Shown one piece after another: positions 48,909 through 62,715 of a stretch of DNA of 64,000 bases. The translations under genes were made by a program, and so were the position numbers. Numbering within the stretch: position 1 is the first letter of the stretch; each line of letters starts with the position of its first letter. This DNA is from Scleromitrula shiraiana (taxonomy: Eukaryota; Ascomycota; Leotiomycetes; Helotiales; Sclerotiniaceae), in the NCBI GenBank assembly GCA_028455995.1, contig JABELC010000007.1, positions 1,437,501 through 1,501,500 of the forward strand. Direction: 5' to 3'. The notes under the pieces were generated by a model. The model did no database searches. It was not told the origin of the DNA and saw only the letters and a program-made list of their open reading frames with translations.

Positions 48909-50429
48909 AGGTGAGAGTGGTGAAGTGGAGAATGAGAGGGGAATGTTTGGGTGAAGGTTGGAGGTTGGAATGGAATATGGTATGACATGATATCATATAG
49001 AAAAATAGGCATTCAAGGCTATCTTGCTCCTAATCCTTAACCGCTCACAATGCTATACGAGCCAGCAAGCATGATTTATCACGAGAAAGGAAGACTGTGC
49101 TAAGTGCTATATCAAACCCAACATTCATTTCCCCACCTAGCTATTCATTTTCCTGATAACCCATATATGTATGCATTATCAGTTCTTCTGACTTCTCTTG
49201 GAGTTCTCTTCCTCACAATGTCAGCTATTCTGTCTATTTGTCTCTCTATTCAATAAATGCCATATATATCCGTAATACCAAGCTCGCTAGATAGTTAGTA
49301 AGCAAGTAAGCGCCGATGAATATCCACACTACATACGTACATACCGCTCCTATTCCTAAGTATATATACATGCCATGTCATGCCTTAATTCGAACCATGG
49401 CGCGCTGTGTTGCAGGTTGAGGTTGTTAACGTGGGTATGCTGACAGCGTGGGATGGTTGAGTGAGTGACATTATATCAAGGCAAGGTATGTATGCATACA
49501 TATGTGAGAAGTATAGGGGTGGATGTAAATAGATAGTAACAGATCAAACATATAACCAACATCTCCATATACATCACATAACCTCACCTAATCTCATTCA
49601 AATCATATATATATGTTCATAAAGAAAAGAACCCATTGCAAAATCAAATAAATTTGCTACCAATGCAAATAAACTAAACTAAGCAAGCAAGCAAGCAAAT
49701 AAGTAAGTAACGCGCCAGCGACATCAACGTGACTTCATATCATATCCCATCCATAGTTTCATACCCATCACTCCAATTCCGTTCTGTTCTATAAGCAAGC
49801 ACACTTTATTTTTTCTAACCCCATTGCTCCCCAAGAAACGAGACCAAATGAGTAGAAGAAGAGCAGAAAGAAAAAGAGAGAGATCCGAATAAAATAAACA
49901 TCCCTGATTTTTTGTTCCGTTCCTCTCTTTTTTTTTTACGAGATAAATCCGTTACATATACCGCTCGGGCATTATAATCTCGAAGCCTGCACCCATTGCC
50001 ATCCATCTTCTCATCTTTTATCATATCTTATCATGATGCGCGTTTGAATATCGCAAGCCATGCCATACAATGCGTTGCTATGCTATTTCATGCCAATCAT
50101 GAAGCATTTGAGTATTTATGATGAGGCAAACAATCCAAAGAAAAAGAAACAAAAAAGAAAGGAAAACTATCATAAATCAGAAAAAGAACAAATGTGGTGG
50201 TAACTTTTCTCCAAAGGCAATAACCAGCCAATAATTTTTTGTAACCATTGAAAAACCAGAAGTCGTATCCAGAGACTTGTATTGAGAGTGGGGTAGAAAC
50301 TGATGTGTTGCGTATTTATAGAGAAGGGGTGTCCCGATAACATGTATAAAGAAAAAAGGTCTTTTTGAGCAAGCCAAAGATTGCGATAATGGTATAACCA
50401 AACAACCAGATCCAGAAAGATGATATAAG
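48909..50429. other. 1.5 kb convergent 3' region, nothing recognised
   Basis: Contains short GCAA/GTAA tracts near 49680-49710 and a run of T near 49928-49937. The open frames at 49815-50024 and 50177-50623 have no recognisable content; the second overlaps the CCCH gene out of frame. Confidence 0.45.
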
Positions 50430-51898
50430 TTATTGACGACGACCAGTTTGGCTATGGTCACTAGCATTACCACTGCCATTGCCATTGCGACCATTCCACT
50501 GAAGCTCCTCTTCTTCTTCATCCTCATCCTTTGGCAAGAGAGGTGCAAACGGGTTGCGGGCAACTGCGTCGGATGAGCTACCGATGGTAATACGACGAGA
50601 GGCAGGAGGACCAATTGGGCCAAAGGAAGTTTGGCGGTCTATTTTATGTCTGTTAGTAACGAAAGAGGAGAGCGAACGAACGGTGACAAACATACCAGTT
50701 CCACGGCCACCATATCCGGGACTAGTTGGTGAACCTGTAAGAGCAGACAAAGAAGCTGCCTCTTGACGGCGCCAAGATTGAGAGCTACGAGCTCCACCTA
50801 CTGGTGCCACGGTGGCAACAATGGGAGTCGTGGCGGTTGGGGGTGACAGGGCAATGCCATTGGCACGACGGTACCAGGTTGGAACCCCATGGTTAAGGCC
50901 CAAAGCAACTTGAGTTGCCTTATCCATCGGCATCTCATGTTTATATTTGCACCCAACCTGCGTAAATGCACATGTTCCTTCATGGACCCACTTATCACAG
51001 TAGATCTTCTCTCGACGGGTGGGAGGACCGATTGGAGCTGGAACCATGGCATTTTGGGTTGGAGCTATATTTTGTGGGACAACAGCTGAGGCAACGATAG
51101 TATCAATTGCCGACTCAAAAAGTTAGTATATCTAGTTAAAGGTGACATGCAACGGAAAGTGCTCACCTGTGTTGGATCATGTCTTATTGGACGGTCTAGA
51201 CGCTGAGCTCTGTTTCTATACGGGGCCAATCGTGGAAGCTTTGCAACCACCTTCGAACAACTTATGTTAGGACATCCAAAAAACCGGGTGGAGAATGTAA
51301 AACCTACGTTGTTGGGAATCATCACAGGTGGTGCCTCTGGCTTTGGAGAAGCTTGACGCAACTCCGGAACGATGATCAATCCCTCAGGTCCCTGCTGGCG
51401 AGGAATGTTGTTAAGGGCAGGCAATTCATCAGCAGGTAAAAGTCTCGTATATGAACCATCTGGGCGGCGGATACCATACGCATATGCAGAATTAAGCTGT
51501 TCTGCGGCCGGATAGACAGGCCCAGGTCGAACTAGGGTAATCGGGGTGCATCCATCTCCTGGAGGGAAAGAGAGTGGGGGAGTCTGTAGGCCAGACTGAT
51601 CATTCATCGATTGACGGCGCCAGGAACCACCGTTGCTGTTACCATTACCGTTGACATTATTATTGCCACTATTTGATTGCATAGCATTAGGTCCGTTTGT
51701 ACGGCTCATGCGTTCCTCACGCTCTCTGGCTGACTGAAAGGCATTCATGTTTAGAGAAGTCGAGCTGGGGCTACTATCTTCAGCCATCGAAGTTAGCGGG
51801 GAAGTCATCTTGGTATCGATAACATCAGAATGATTAAGAGAAGTATCAGAAGAGTTGGAAAGCTTGGTAGGCTCCAACATGATGACTTGAGTAGACAT
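50430..51898 (-). CDS. CCCH zinc-finger protein, putative RNA-binding
   Basis: Four exons on the minus strand (51308-51898, 51167-51250, 50696-51113, 50638-50430) give 433 residues. One CCCH finger is visible: Cys264-x8-Cys273-x6-Cys280-x3-His284 in CDKWVHEGTC..GCKYKH. Such fingers generally bind RNA. The N-terminal half is low-complexity (SNSGNNNVNGNGNSNGG and Pro-rich stretches), with a recurring SWRRQ motif at about 92 and 314. The C-terminus is acidic then Gly/Asn-rich. The first intron, 51251-51307, is 57 bases with no stop in frame, so a form retaining it would carry 19 extra residues. The other introns are 51114-51166 (53 bases, with a GAG acceptor) and 50639-50695. Start ATG 51898 is the first in frame. 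RNA targets unknown. Confidence 0.75.
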
Positions 51899-54800
51899 GT
51901 TGAAATTGTAACGCAGGAACGGGAAAATATGAAGATTTGAGGGAGGAGTAGAAATAAAAGTTTACGAACAATGTATAATGTTCGAGAAGCAAGTGCTGGA
52001 AAATAAATATCGAAATCCTGGATAGAACCTTTTTAGAAGCTATTAGAGACTGATTCTGAAGATTGAAATTGACAAAGAATAAAATTCTCGTTACCACGTA
52101 CCTTGATAATAAAGATTATTCTAGAGCTTTTGAAGAATAATACGTGTTTCTATAAATCTTAGCCATCCGTTTGCTCTATGCCCCAAATAGGTTGGGTGCT
52201 TGCGGCTTCGTGCAGCATTTGCTGGAACCACACACGTGATAATCTTTGACTGTCCATCAAAAGGAAGCAGAAAGCAAGAGCAAGCTGCATGCAAACGTAA
52301 TTGTGATGGAGTGGTAAAGCTACTTACTGCAAAATAATTTCAGAATATTAGAATAGTCTAAAGACTTATTCGGATTATTAGATTCTAGTTTCGAATTTTC
52401 GTTGTCTTGTTGACAAACTGAGAAACTTTGCTTCGACGTGGCCAAGATTGAATCGCGCGCAGATATAGTTGACTGTGAAAAATATATGCAAGTACTAGAA
52501 TTTCTCAAATTACTCAGCTTTCTTGTTTTTCCTGTTGTTGTTTTTTGTTGGTGGAACCATCAAGAAATGCAGCGAAACACGATTGTAGTAAGGCAGATTA
52601 AATCGAGTCAGGGGTATTATTGATATACATACAACAAGAATGAAGGCGTCCAAAGATTTCTGCTTACAGTCATAAAAGTGATATGCTATGATATACAAGA
52701 TCGATTGCAAAGGAAAAGGTACTGCATGAGTAAGAAAAGCTCTTCCAATGTGGATTTATGTGTTGAGAAGGAATTTGAAAGCAACAAAAAGAGTTGCAAG
52801 AACGAAAGCTCGATAGAATGCTACAGTATAACCTGTAGTATAATTTATTTACAATAGAAAGTGAAGTGAAGTAGTTATTGAAAAGGAAAAAAAGGTGGAG
52901 TGTCCAAATATATTTTCATCTGTTGCTGGTATTCGAAGAAGAAGAGGGGAAAGTAAGATAAGAACAAATGTGCGCACTTTTAAATTAGCTTCGTAGACAC
53001 TTCTAGATTTATGATTTGCTAAAAATGACAATCTAGGTGAATTCAACAAGGTGCCACGAGGTGGCGAGGCTTTACTCATATGAATAAGGGAAAGTTGATC
53101 CGGAGATTAGCAAGGGGATAGATAATTGACCACGGTCATGGTAATTCACCATACACAGAACATTTTTAACAATGAAAGTCTTCTCTCGGATGGCTTCACC
53201 TCCGAGAAGAACTATTCTAGTGATAGACTATCAATCGAGGCGAAGTGTTCAATCTTCAGCCTTTGCGTTTTCCATGCCTTTGAAAACTTTAAAGCTCAAT
53301 TGATAACTAGAGTTATATTTTGGAAACCAACAGTATCTTTTGTTTTTGTTGATATGTGCACAGTTTCAAGGAGAGATGACAATATGATTTGCATCATTCA
53401 ACCTATCAATCAACCGTTGGCGGAGCACGACTGGGTGGTTATCCTGGTTGTGTGCGAATCGATATAATTATCTGCTAGCTAGAACACAGGCTCGATTAGA
53501 GAAATACCTACACATTGAACAACATATTCAAGTGTAGCTATATACAATTGCAGATTCTAATGGTTCCATAATCTTGAGAGAATCTGCAACTTACTTTCAA
53601 ATGTTTAAAACGTATGCCTCTCCACACATATTTCTTTATCTTCCTAAAAGTAAAGTCCAGGAATTTTACCAAGCTTCTTCATGAGGCAGTTTGATGATAT
53701 GAAAGATGTGCATCCTCTTTTCATCCCGTGGACTCTGTGGCAGATGCTAACATAGCGCATAAGCAAGCCCAAAAAGCCACTCCATACGCACGCAGAGGTC
53801 CAGTAATGTCACAGCGAGATTCTCCAGAAATATCGTCTCGGTATCCGAAAGGTGTAATTCCAGTAGATGAAGCCTTCTGGGTGCAAACTTCCTGTGGGTT
53901 TCTCTTGGGCAGATTTCAATACTTTTTCACATACCAGCGACCTTGACTGGGCAATATTCCAAGAAGCTTGAATTCCACAATCCAGCTTTGATAATCATTG
54001 GCTAGCTGGTATTCATTCGAATATGAGCCAATGTCATAAGATACCTAGAGGCATCGGCCGAAGAACGTATCTTAGACGTGCGCTTTCTGGTAAAGGCATA
54101 TAATGAGCAAGGGATTCTAACGGGCGCCGCCAATGAACGACGGGGGCAGGTATAGCTCTGTATTCTAGCGACTCAATCGTCAGCACCGCCCATCAATGTT
54201 TCCAAGATATGCCTTACGAACATATATAGTAAGCGTGGTGCAGCAGGCAATAGAGCTGAAGTGCAGTCGTGTATGGATGCCGGCAAAGAGCATTGAACTG
54301 GTACCAGAAGTGTATTGATGCCGTGTTGTGAAATGCAAGTGGTTGTAGATATTGGAATAGATGGCAATATTTATTTAATTCCACATGGCGATGCAGGTGC
54401 GGTTCCAATTATAAGTAGAAGTCTTGTTGAAGATACCAAGTGTCGAGATTCAAATACTCAGATACATGCTTTGCGTCATGGATGTTAATCGAGCCCATCT
54501 CACAGAGATACTGTTCCTGTTGAGGATCTCACCTTGACAATAATGTTGTGTGAGTGCAGTACAAACCTTCTTCATAACTGTGATATCTTGGGTATTGGCA
54601 TCCTCATAACATAACTCATTGTTGGTATAGTTGCCATCATTATTGTCTTTGTAATATATGGAATTACCTAGAAAACTATGGAGATACCGAAAGTTCCATC
54701 ATACCTTCAAAGGATAAATAAGGAACTCTTCGAGGATTAAGTAGAAAAAAACCTTAAAGTACCCGAAAAAGTCTCCGAGGCCTCAGTTTCTCAAATGAAA

Positions 54801-57800
54801 CTGCTTGACAAATTGATTTTCAACCGGACCATATGCCACGTGGGAATTGCGAATATCGGCGGCAGAAGCCGAAATTTGAATCAATCTGCACCGGTAAAGG
54901 AAGGAGCTTTCAAATTAAATATAGATGGATAAAAGGATAGAAGGATAGAAGGATAGAAGGCCAAAGTTGAGTATTGAGTATTTATGAAGTGATTTTTTAT
55001 GATGAAGGTGAACACGTCATCCTTGGATATCTTTGTCTCTCTCTGTCTCCGACACAAATCTTGGTAGGTAATGAGACTTTTCGGCCCACAGGCGTACACA
55101 AGAATTGTAAGCAACGAACATTTGCTGGACAAGGTACTCTGAAACATTGAGGATTGTTCAAATAGAAAGATTTTGTGGTATTCCGAAAATGAAGGAAGTT
55201 TAGAGTATCTTGAGGAGAAAGTAGGACACTATCCTTCAAGCGAAGGGGCAGACACATCGACATGATCAGGTGAATTCGCTCTACCTATATCACAGATCCG
55301 ATAAATTTGACCTATATGAAACTCGAGGGAGATCCTCAAAATAATTCTAGGTTCAAATTGGAAGCAGCCGGCCAATTGAGGACATATGCAGCCAGCTACT
55401 GTAGAAACATAAAGATCGATGGATAGTTCCAAGATCAATGCTTATCTTATCGATGGTAAATCCGAAATTTTCATACTCAAAACGTGAAGTGAAGCCTTTG
55501 TATGCCGCATGATACATTTGGCACATCTTGAACGAATCCTATACCATCAATTAGCTTCCTCTCACCATCAATTGTATATACATTACTACAATTCATCTCC
55601 CAATCCCATTCGAGATATCCCGCAATTGATATCTTCGCACCAAGTGATGAATCTTTGACGAAATTTGGTCGGGAAATCCCCTTCATTTTCCAATCTCTTC
55701 ATCATCCAGCAGCACAAATCACCACTCTCTAATCAGTCAATTGATCAGTAAAATATCAATTAGCCAGCATCTTGTCTCCAGATACTTCTCACCATCTCAA
55801 CGAAGTCAAAAACCACCTCCCCTTCAACTTCCAACTCCCCATCGTCACACCACCACACTCCAATCAATCAATCAATCAATTGACCATCCAAACCATCAAT
55901 TCATCGCCCATCATCCAAATAAAGGAATATCAGCACAACTACTTCCCTCCAAGTACCTCATCGCATCAAAATTCAGTCATAAATCCCTCCTCTTCTCCTT
56001 CTTCATCATCCATCGCCACACACCATAGACCACACACCACAGACCACAATCCTACCAATCAATCAATCAATCAACCACCCATCAAAACCATCAATTAACC
56101 TCCCATAACCTCAAATCACAAAACTTGAATATATATTAATCAAAAAACCCCAAATATTATAAGATCGCAAGAAAAACAATATCGATGTTGATGTTATTTA
56201 TCCTTTCGATTCGAGCTCGGTTCACCCACGCACCCGACAGATTGGCAACATAACATAACATAACATAACAATGGTCTGTGCAACGCAACACCTAACCCCT
56301 ACTGGTATGCAAGTCTTCGGGTGTGGCTGATGATATACATGAAACAGTGTGTACTGTGGCGGTAAAGGTAATGAATGATAATGATAATGATCATGAAAAG
56401 TACCTTCAATGTTGTCTTTTTATAAATTCATGGGATAGAAAGAGGAGAGTCGTGAAAGAGGAAAGTTGGAAAAATTAGATGTTGAAACCATATTGATGGT
56501 TGGATTATCTCGATAGATGGATGGATGAATAACCATCGTACCTTCCTTCCCTTTTAACAACTTCAATTTTTCCCTTCCCTTCCCTTACCTTACATTACCT
56601 TACCATTCCCGATATCCATCTTATTAATCGACCCTGAAACGCAGGGAAGGTGGGCAAGAATATTGAGAATGTTTCAATGTTCCTCCTACTAGATATCCAT
56701 CATTTTCAACATAGATATCGTATCTGCTATTATTATCTTATCCTCCTCCTCTTAGCCATCGCGATGTATAGAAAACCGCGACAAAAGACCAAATAGACCA
56801 AATAGTAATCTCAAGCTACCTTCGAAAGAGGATTACTTATATTCCTGCCTACTCGTAGGTATGATCTATCTAATAAATGAACTTTCCCTGGCGTTCTACT
56901 ATTTTTCATATATTTAACTATTTATTTATTACTCGTACGAGTATATTTTGGTCTTTTTCGAGACATTGAAATCTTGCAATATCTTGATGGTCATAGCCAT
57001 GGTCATTATCATGAAATGAAACGAAACGAAATGAAATAAAATGAATATTCATTTCGATACACAATATACTATAAATCATAATACCATATAGCAGACAATT
57101 CCAATGAGACGACAAGTAGAGCAAACATACATAGATAGGGACTGTATACCCCAGAAAACCCACGGTACATGCGACAGCGACAGCGAGTACTAGTACTCTG
57201 CTACCTACATCCCCTGTTTTAACTCTCTCGACACTCACCTATTCATTCCAATTGATTGATCGAACAGGTAGAATCATACACGATATCCATGCCTTAGATA
57301 GATGACTCACCTATACCTCCAATGCTTCTAAAATCCTGGATTACTCACTCACTTAACCTTGTTATGCAATACCTCACTCTCCCCATCCTATCCCATCCTA
57401 TCCCATCACATCCCATCCCATCTATAGCATGGGAGAATTCCTTACCCGTTAAGCCCAGCTCAACAAGACAAGTAAGAACCCCATCGGATAACCTCAAGCC
57501 TCGGAAAGAAAGGGGGGGTGGGGTGGAATGGAGCGGGAATTCATACTGTAACTTGTAAGAAAATAGAGGGGGAGAATCTACTGCTAGCTTCGTGGAATCA
57601 TGCAAGGTCGATGAGGGTGAGTACAGACTAGTCAGTAAACAGACATATGGAAATAAAACCGTACTGTAACATCCTTAGAAAACGATGAATTTGAAAGAAT
57701 AGTATAGCACAGCACAGCACAGCACAGCACAGCAAAAGCAAAAAGAAACATGAGACGAGCACACAATACCCTCCCTCCACCGCCATTTACTTACTTACTT

Positions 57801-60541
57801 GCCTACTTCAAGTAGATGAGTCGGACAATCCCATCCATATAGCGGTACTCACTCACTCACTCACGATAGCGAATCCCAACACCCAACACCAAACACCGAC
57901 TCCCAAGGCAGCGAGATCCATCTCGATCCAATAGATCCGATCTGGTCTGATCGAAACACAAGTGAAGAATCACATCACCGCTCCCCATCCCAAACTAACG
58001 ACTCCCCCCAAGACTCCCAAACACCCACCATGTGTCCATAAAACCCATCGCGTAAGTAATATATCTAGGAAATTTCTTCATCCGTGCCGTTTGCACCAGA
58101 CCTGACCAAACCAGACCAGTAGTGACCAGACCAATAGTGACCAGACCAGACCAGACTCAGACTGACCTCCTGATTCAAATCTTTAACTTCATCCCAGTTC
58201 CCACGGGCTGGCTGGCTGCTCTGCCAAGTGGATCCTCGTCGGAAAGAAAGAAAGAAAAAAAGATAGAAAAAAGTAAGAAGAAAGAAAAAAAAAAAAAAAA
58301 AAAAAAAAAAAATTAGAGTAAAAATTTCTTTTCGGCGTCCCACTACGGACGGCTGTTCGGACTTTATTATATTTGCATTTGCATTTTGCATTTTGCGGGG
58401 GAGAATGGACATGGGTTGCAGGGCTGGATCGTGAGGTGTGGTGCGATGTGTTATAGAGCTAACATCATGCAGGAAGTGGGGAATTTTAATTGGGATCTAA
58501 TAAATGAAAATTTTATTTGATGGGAAGAGGAGGGGAGGGGAGAGGTTGTTACATCATTTTTTGAAGAGTTGAGAGAGGAGTATTGGATTTGTATGATTGA
58601 TTGATTATTTATATTGATATATAATTCATAAATTATAAATTGAAGAGATTTCAAAGATTTATATACTCGTATAATTATACATTTCGATAGTTATTATTAT
58701 CGATACCGAAATAAAACAAAAACGATTCAAAATCTCTGAGTTCAGATAAGAGTCCCAAAGTTTTCGGTCGAGTTCAACACAAGATCAAACGCCAGAGAAA
58801 CCTTGGAAATTTCTAAAAATACTTATTAAGGAATCCCCGGTTAACAGCGGCATCAATTATAAAAGCATCATCATTTATTTATTTACTTATTAGCCCCATT
58901 TTCGCCATCGCCATGATTTTTAAGCGGTTGTGAGGTGTTGTTGCTGTGTGGTACCTGAAAATCTTTCGTAGTGTGGTGTGGTTGGTGTATAGTGTACTTG
59001 GATCTACGACTTATTATTGTATACGAAGAAATTGGAGAATTTGTAAAATACCTAGGTAGTCACTACAGTACCGAGAGTACTTACTAATAATTATTATTAG
59101 TGAACCTTGGATTGGGACTTGTGACTACATTTATGTAGAAGAACAAGAATTAATAGTACGAGTACGAAGCTACAGTAGCTACTTGGCTCAATTTCACCTT
59201 GATGGATGGATCATTGGATTTGATGTACCAGTGTAGGCATGAATCTGATAAATTAGAAAAAAAAAAATGATATCTTCTAAACCTCAAAGCACGTTTTGTC
59301 AATGTGCATTGAAATCTCCAACTTTTGGAAATTGATCAACATTCACGGATTGCATCAAAGTAACTCACGAGGTCCATATATGATACCTTAATGGTCTCGG
59401 GGAATGAAAAATGAATGAAAATGAAAATGGAAATGGAAATGTAATGGTGCCATTATTCACCCACTTTACATCTTTCCACTTCCAACTGTAGACAGACAGA
59501 AAACTCCTTTTCTCCTTTTCTTTTCTTTTCTTTCCTTTCCTTACCTTACCTAGGTCCTCTCGCATTGTAGTTACCGATTCACTCACCGTATAGTAACTAA
59601 GTAGACCTTGTTTTCAAATTTCACGTTTAGCTAACAAAATGTCCTCATCATGTTGCAAGATCGACTGGATATGCGAATTTTGATTACCCCCAGGTTTCTA
59701 GGAGTAAGGGGCTAAAAAGATCAGCGTCATGGATTCTACTCCTTAGCGAATGCATCCTAACAAGTGTACGAAGTAAAAAAGTGGTAATTATTTCGTAACG
59801 GAAATTCCAGAATCATTAGAAATTAACATCACGAGTTCTAATATTTTTACTTGGGAATTGGAACATGCTTGCTAATTTGGAAAGTTTAGAATAAATTAGA
59901 ATGAAAAAATGGGAAAAATGGGGAAAAAAGGAAAAAAGAGAAAAAGATCTAACCGTGCCAATTTCAACAGTAAAGCGGATTTCATCTAGGCAAATAATAA
60001 CTTTAACCTCTAACTGCAAAGTGTCAAACATATTTGAAAATTATCCAAGAAATGCCCAAGAAAAGAATGAAAGAAAGAAAGAAAAAGGGAAAATTTTCTT
60101 TTTTTTTTTAAGGTTTGACTCTAAAGATGACTCGTATTTTCCATGTCAGCTGTCATACAAAAAATTTGATCTATAAACAAAGAGATATATATATAGGTTC
60201 TCCTTTTGGCCACTAGATCCCCTCATTTTGCTATACAATAACATCATCATCATCATTTATTAAGTCCATATACTTACATTTAAAAAATTATAAACTCCCA
60301 TTCAATTCACTTGGATATTTAATACTTTTGTATTTTTGATTTATCAATTCAATATCTGTAACTTCAACTTTACTTCAAAGCAACTAAGAAACTATCAATT
60401 ACTTCACATTGGAAAAAAGATCAAATTCATAACTCTTTCTACTTTCCATACGCAAAGCAAACAAACAAAGAGTCACATACTTCTACCAAACACAACCTAC
60501 CAAATCAAAAGAAAAGAAACACAAAAACAAATCAAGGCATC
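51899..60541. other. 8.6 kb region with no supportable gene
   Basis: Scanned on both strands. It holds the CCCH promoter, simple repeats (ATAGAAGG units near 54925-54960, CAAT near 55862-55880, AACAT near 56250-56270, TCCCATCC units near 57385-57420, CAGCA near 57708-57735, ACCAGACC near 58108-58155) and a 28-base A run. Open frames such as 53126-53467, 53728-53946, 55477-55686 and 56918-57238 lack recognisable content or splice logic. One degenerate-looking frame at 53721-54044 (minus) is discussed as a finding. Some of this may be a long 5' leader for the gene at 60542. Confidence 0.4.
58285..58312. repeat. Run of 28 A
   Basis: Uninterrupted homopolymer preceded by A/G-rich sequence (58246-58284). 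Confidence 0.9.
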
Positions 60542-60985
60542 ATGCCATCCCACTACCAAGTCACCGAACCACACCCCAACGTCACCCCATCCACCTACAT
60601 CCACTCCGGCCGCGGCGGCGCAGGCAACACATTCAAAGCGCCCAAAACCAGCAACGGCAGCAACGCACGGGGACCCGCCTCCCTCTTCAGCAACGGGCTT
60701 CCCGAAACCTCATCAAAATTCAGCAGTGGACGAGGCGGAGCGGGAAATATCCTACCGACGAGTAAGAAGGCGCCGTTTTCGTTTGACGAGGAGTTGGAAC
60801 GACAGAAGACCAGAGATGCGAAGATGAATGAGGGGGGGGTGTGGCATGTGGGTCGAGGCGGGGCTGGGAATTGGGCGGTGGGACTGGGCAGGTGGGGACA
60901 GGGGAGTGGGAGGAAGAATTCGGAGAGTAGTTTGGATAGTAATGGGAGTGTGAGGAGTGGGGGATTTTTGGGGAGATTGTTTTAG
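60542..60985 (+). CDS. DUF3602/Par32-like GRGGAGN-repeat protein
   Basis: Single exon, 147 residues, starting at ATG 60542. Three copies of GRGGAGN occur at 23-29, 63-69 and 104-110, the hallmark of the fungal DUF3602 family that includes yeast Par32/Amu1, a phosphoprotein linked to TOR signalling and ammonium transporter control. The rest is Ser/Asn-rich and disordered, with an FDEELERQKTRDAKM helix at about 81-95 and a C-terminal GGFLGRLF. Fungal members are usually small and soluble, like this one. A longer frame at 60336-60827 in another register is a shadow. The role here is inferred only from family. Confidence 0.85.
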   Translation: MPSHYQVTEPHPNVTPSTYIHSGRGGAGNTFKAPKTSNGSNARGPASLFSNGLPETSSKFSSGRGGAGNILPTSKKAPFSFDEELERQKTRDAKMNEGGVWHVGRGGAGNWAVGLGRWGQGSGRKNSESSLDSNGSVRSGGFLGRLF

Positions 60986-62403
60986 AGGAGTGGTGATTTG
61001 ATGATCACTTCTTTATCATCTCTTTCTTCTTTCTTCTTTCTTCTTTCTTCCTCGTCTATTACCTACTCGCCGGCTCGATTTGGTCTTTTATGGATTGGAT
61101 GGATGGATGGATGCAAGAGGTTACTTCACTATACTTCATACTTCGAAAGAAACAAACGGCGTTCGGTCACGGTAACGGTAACGGCAATCTCTTCTTTTGG
61201 ATTACTTCACTACATATTCAACACTACACAACCATTGGGCATTGACATCGGATTACAAGCGACACAAACACGGCATGATATGGGACAGACATCAACATCA
61301 ACTGCAACGGGAACGGCAGGGCAGGACAAACAAAACTTATTTTTCATTTACACATTACATTACATACATATATTACATTTTGGGACCTCAGAGCTATAAA
61401 AAAACCGAGAAGAAGAACTTGCATATATTTATCTGGCTGGTAGACTCCAGAATATCCACAAGTTCTGTTTCTTGTTTAGATATAGTTTCTGGTGATTATT
61501 TTTCTATAACACAGGCGATTAGCGATGGAGGGATGGACTTTCTATTTTTTCCAGGCTTGTTGCTTGTTATGATACCCGGATTTTTAGTTATCCTTTTTTA
61601 TTCTTGGTTTTTGGTTTTGGTTTTGGTTTGGTGGGAGAGGGATGGGATGGGATGGGAAAGATGGAGAGGATTGTATTGGGCTGGGTTGGCTGGTTGGTTG
61701 GTTGGTTGGATTTAGCTAGATATTAGTTAGATGATAATAATAAGGATGAACTTTCCCATCTACTCTCTGAATTGATTGCGCGAGTATTCTGCTTCACTTG
61801 ACTTGATTTGACTTGATATAGTATAACCCACCTCTCTCCCTCTCTATATTTCGCATTCTGTAATCCGCATTTCTCTTTCCTGTCCCTCTATCTATCTATC
61901 TATCTATCTATCCACAAACATCGACATTTCTCATACATACACACATACACACATCCACACATCCACACATAAACAAAAAAAAAGCAATAAATACAACCCC
62001 CCCCCCCCCCCACACAATAAAACACCCCAGCCTCAATACTAAAAACACAGATCCATCTCCAAGAATTTTCTTCTTCTATTTAAATAATCAACTATACATA
62101 ATTAACTGCACGTATATAGCTATACATATATAAACATACAATAAATAATATATTATTATAAAAAAAATACAAAAAATTGATTTATTTTAAATTATTAAAA
62201 AAAATACTTAATATTTAATATATTTATTATTCAAATAAACATTATAACGAGCGAACTAACTAAATTAAACTAAATTAAATTAAACTAGTCTTAAAAATGG
62301 CGTCTCTACTCTACTCTATTCATATGATTGATTATATCATATGCTAGTAGATGATCATTCATTCTATTTGTAAGGTTTTATCGTTAGTTTTATTGGTTTG
62401 ACA

Positions 62404-62481
62404 GTTTATAGTTTATAGTTTATAGTTTATAATTTATAGTTAAAAATTTATAGTTTATAGTTAAAACTTTATAGTTTATAA
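62404..62481. repeat. TTTATAG-type minisatellite
   Basis: Seven-base unit repeated about ten times, with single-base variants and insertions of AAAA. Confidence 0.8.
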
Positions 62482-62675
62482 TTAGCCCGCTAACGTACTG
62501 GTAGTATAATGCGGGGAAAGATGGGGTTGGGGAGCTAGTACGTATGTCTATGTCTATGTCTATGTCTATGTCTATGTATGTATGTGTATGTCTGTGTATG
62601 TGTATGTATGTCTCGGATTTCTCATCCATTTATTCACATTGAAAGGAAAATACGTCTGGAGAGTAGAGGAGGGGG

Positions 62676-62715
62676 TTTGGTTTGGTTTGGTTTGGTTTGG
62701 TTTGGTTTGGTTTGG
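62676..62715. repeat. (TTTGG)8 pentanucleotide tract
   Basis: Eight perfect copies. Confidence 0.9.

Noticed and set aside
54173..54408. Two overlapping minus-strand open frames of about 64 codons
   Set aside because: Different frames, neither with a good splice path nor recognisable content.
55477..55686. 69-codon minus-strand open frame with an ATG
   Set aside because: No homologous family recognised and no clear neighbouring exon; could be chance.
60998..61715. Two long plus-strand open frames after the DUF3602 gene
   Set aside because: Begin within the TTCTTTC tract and 3' flank and read through simple sequence; no domain-like content.
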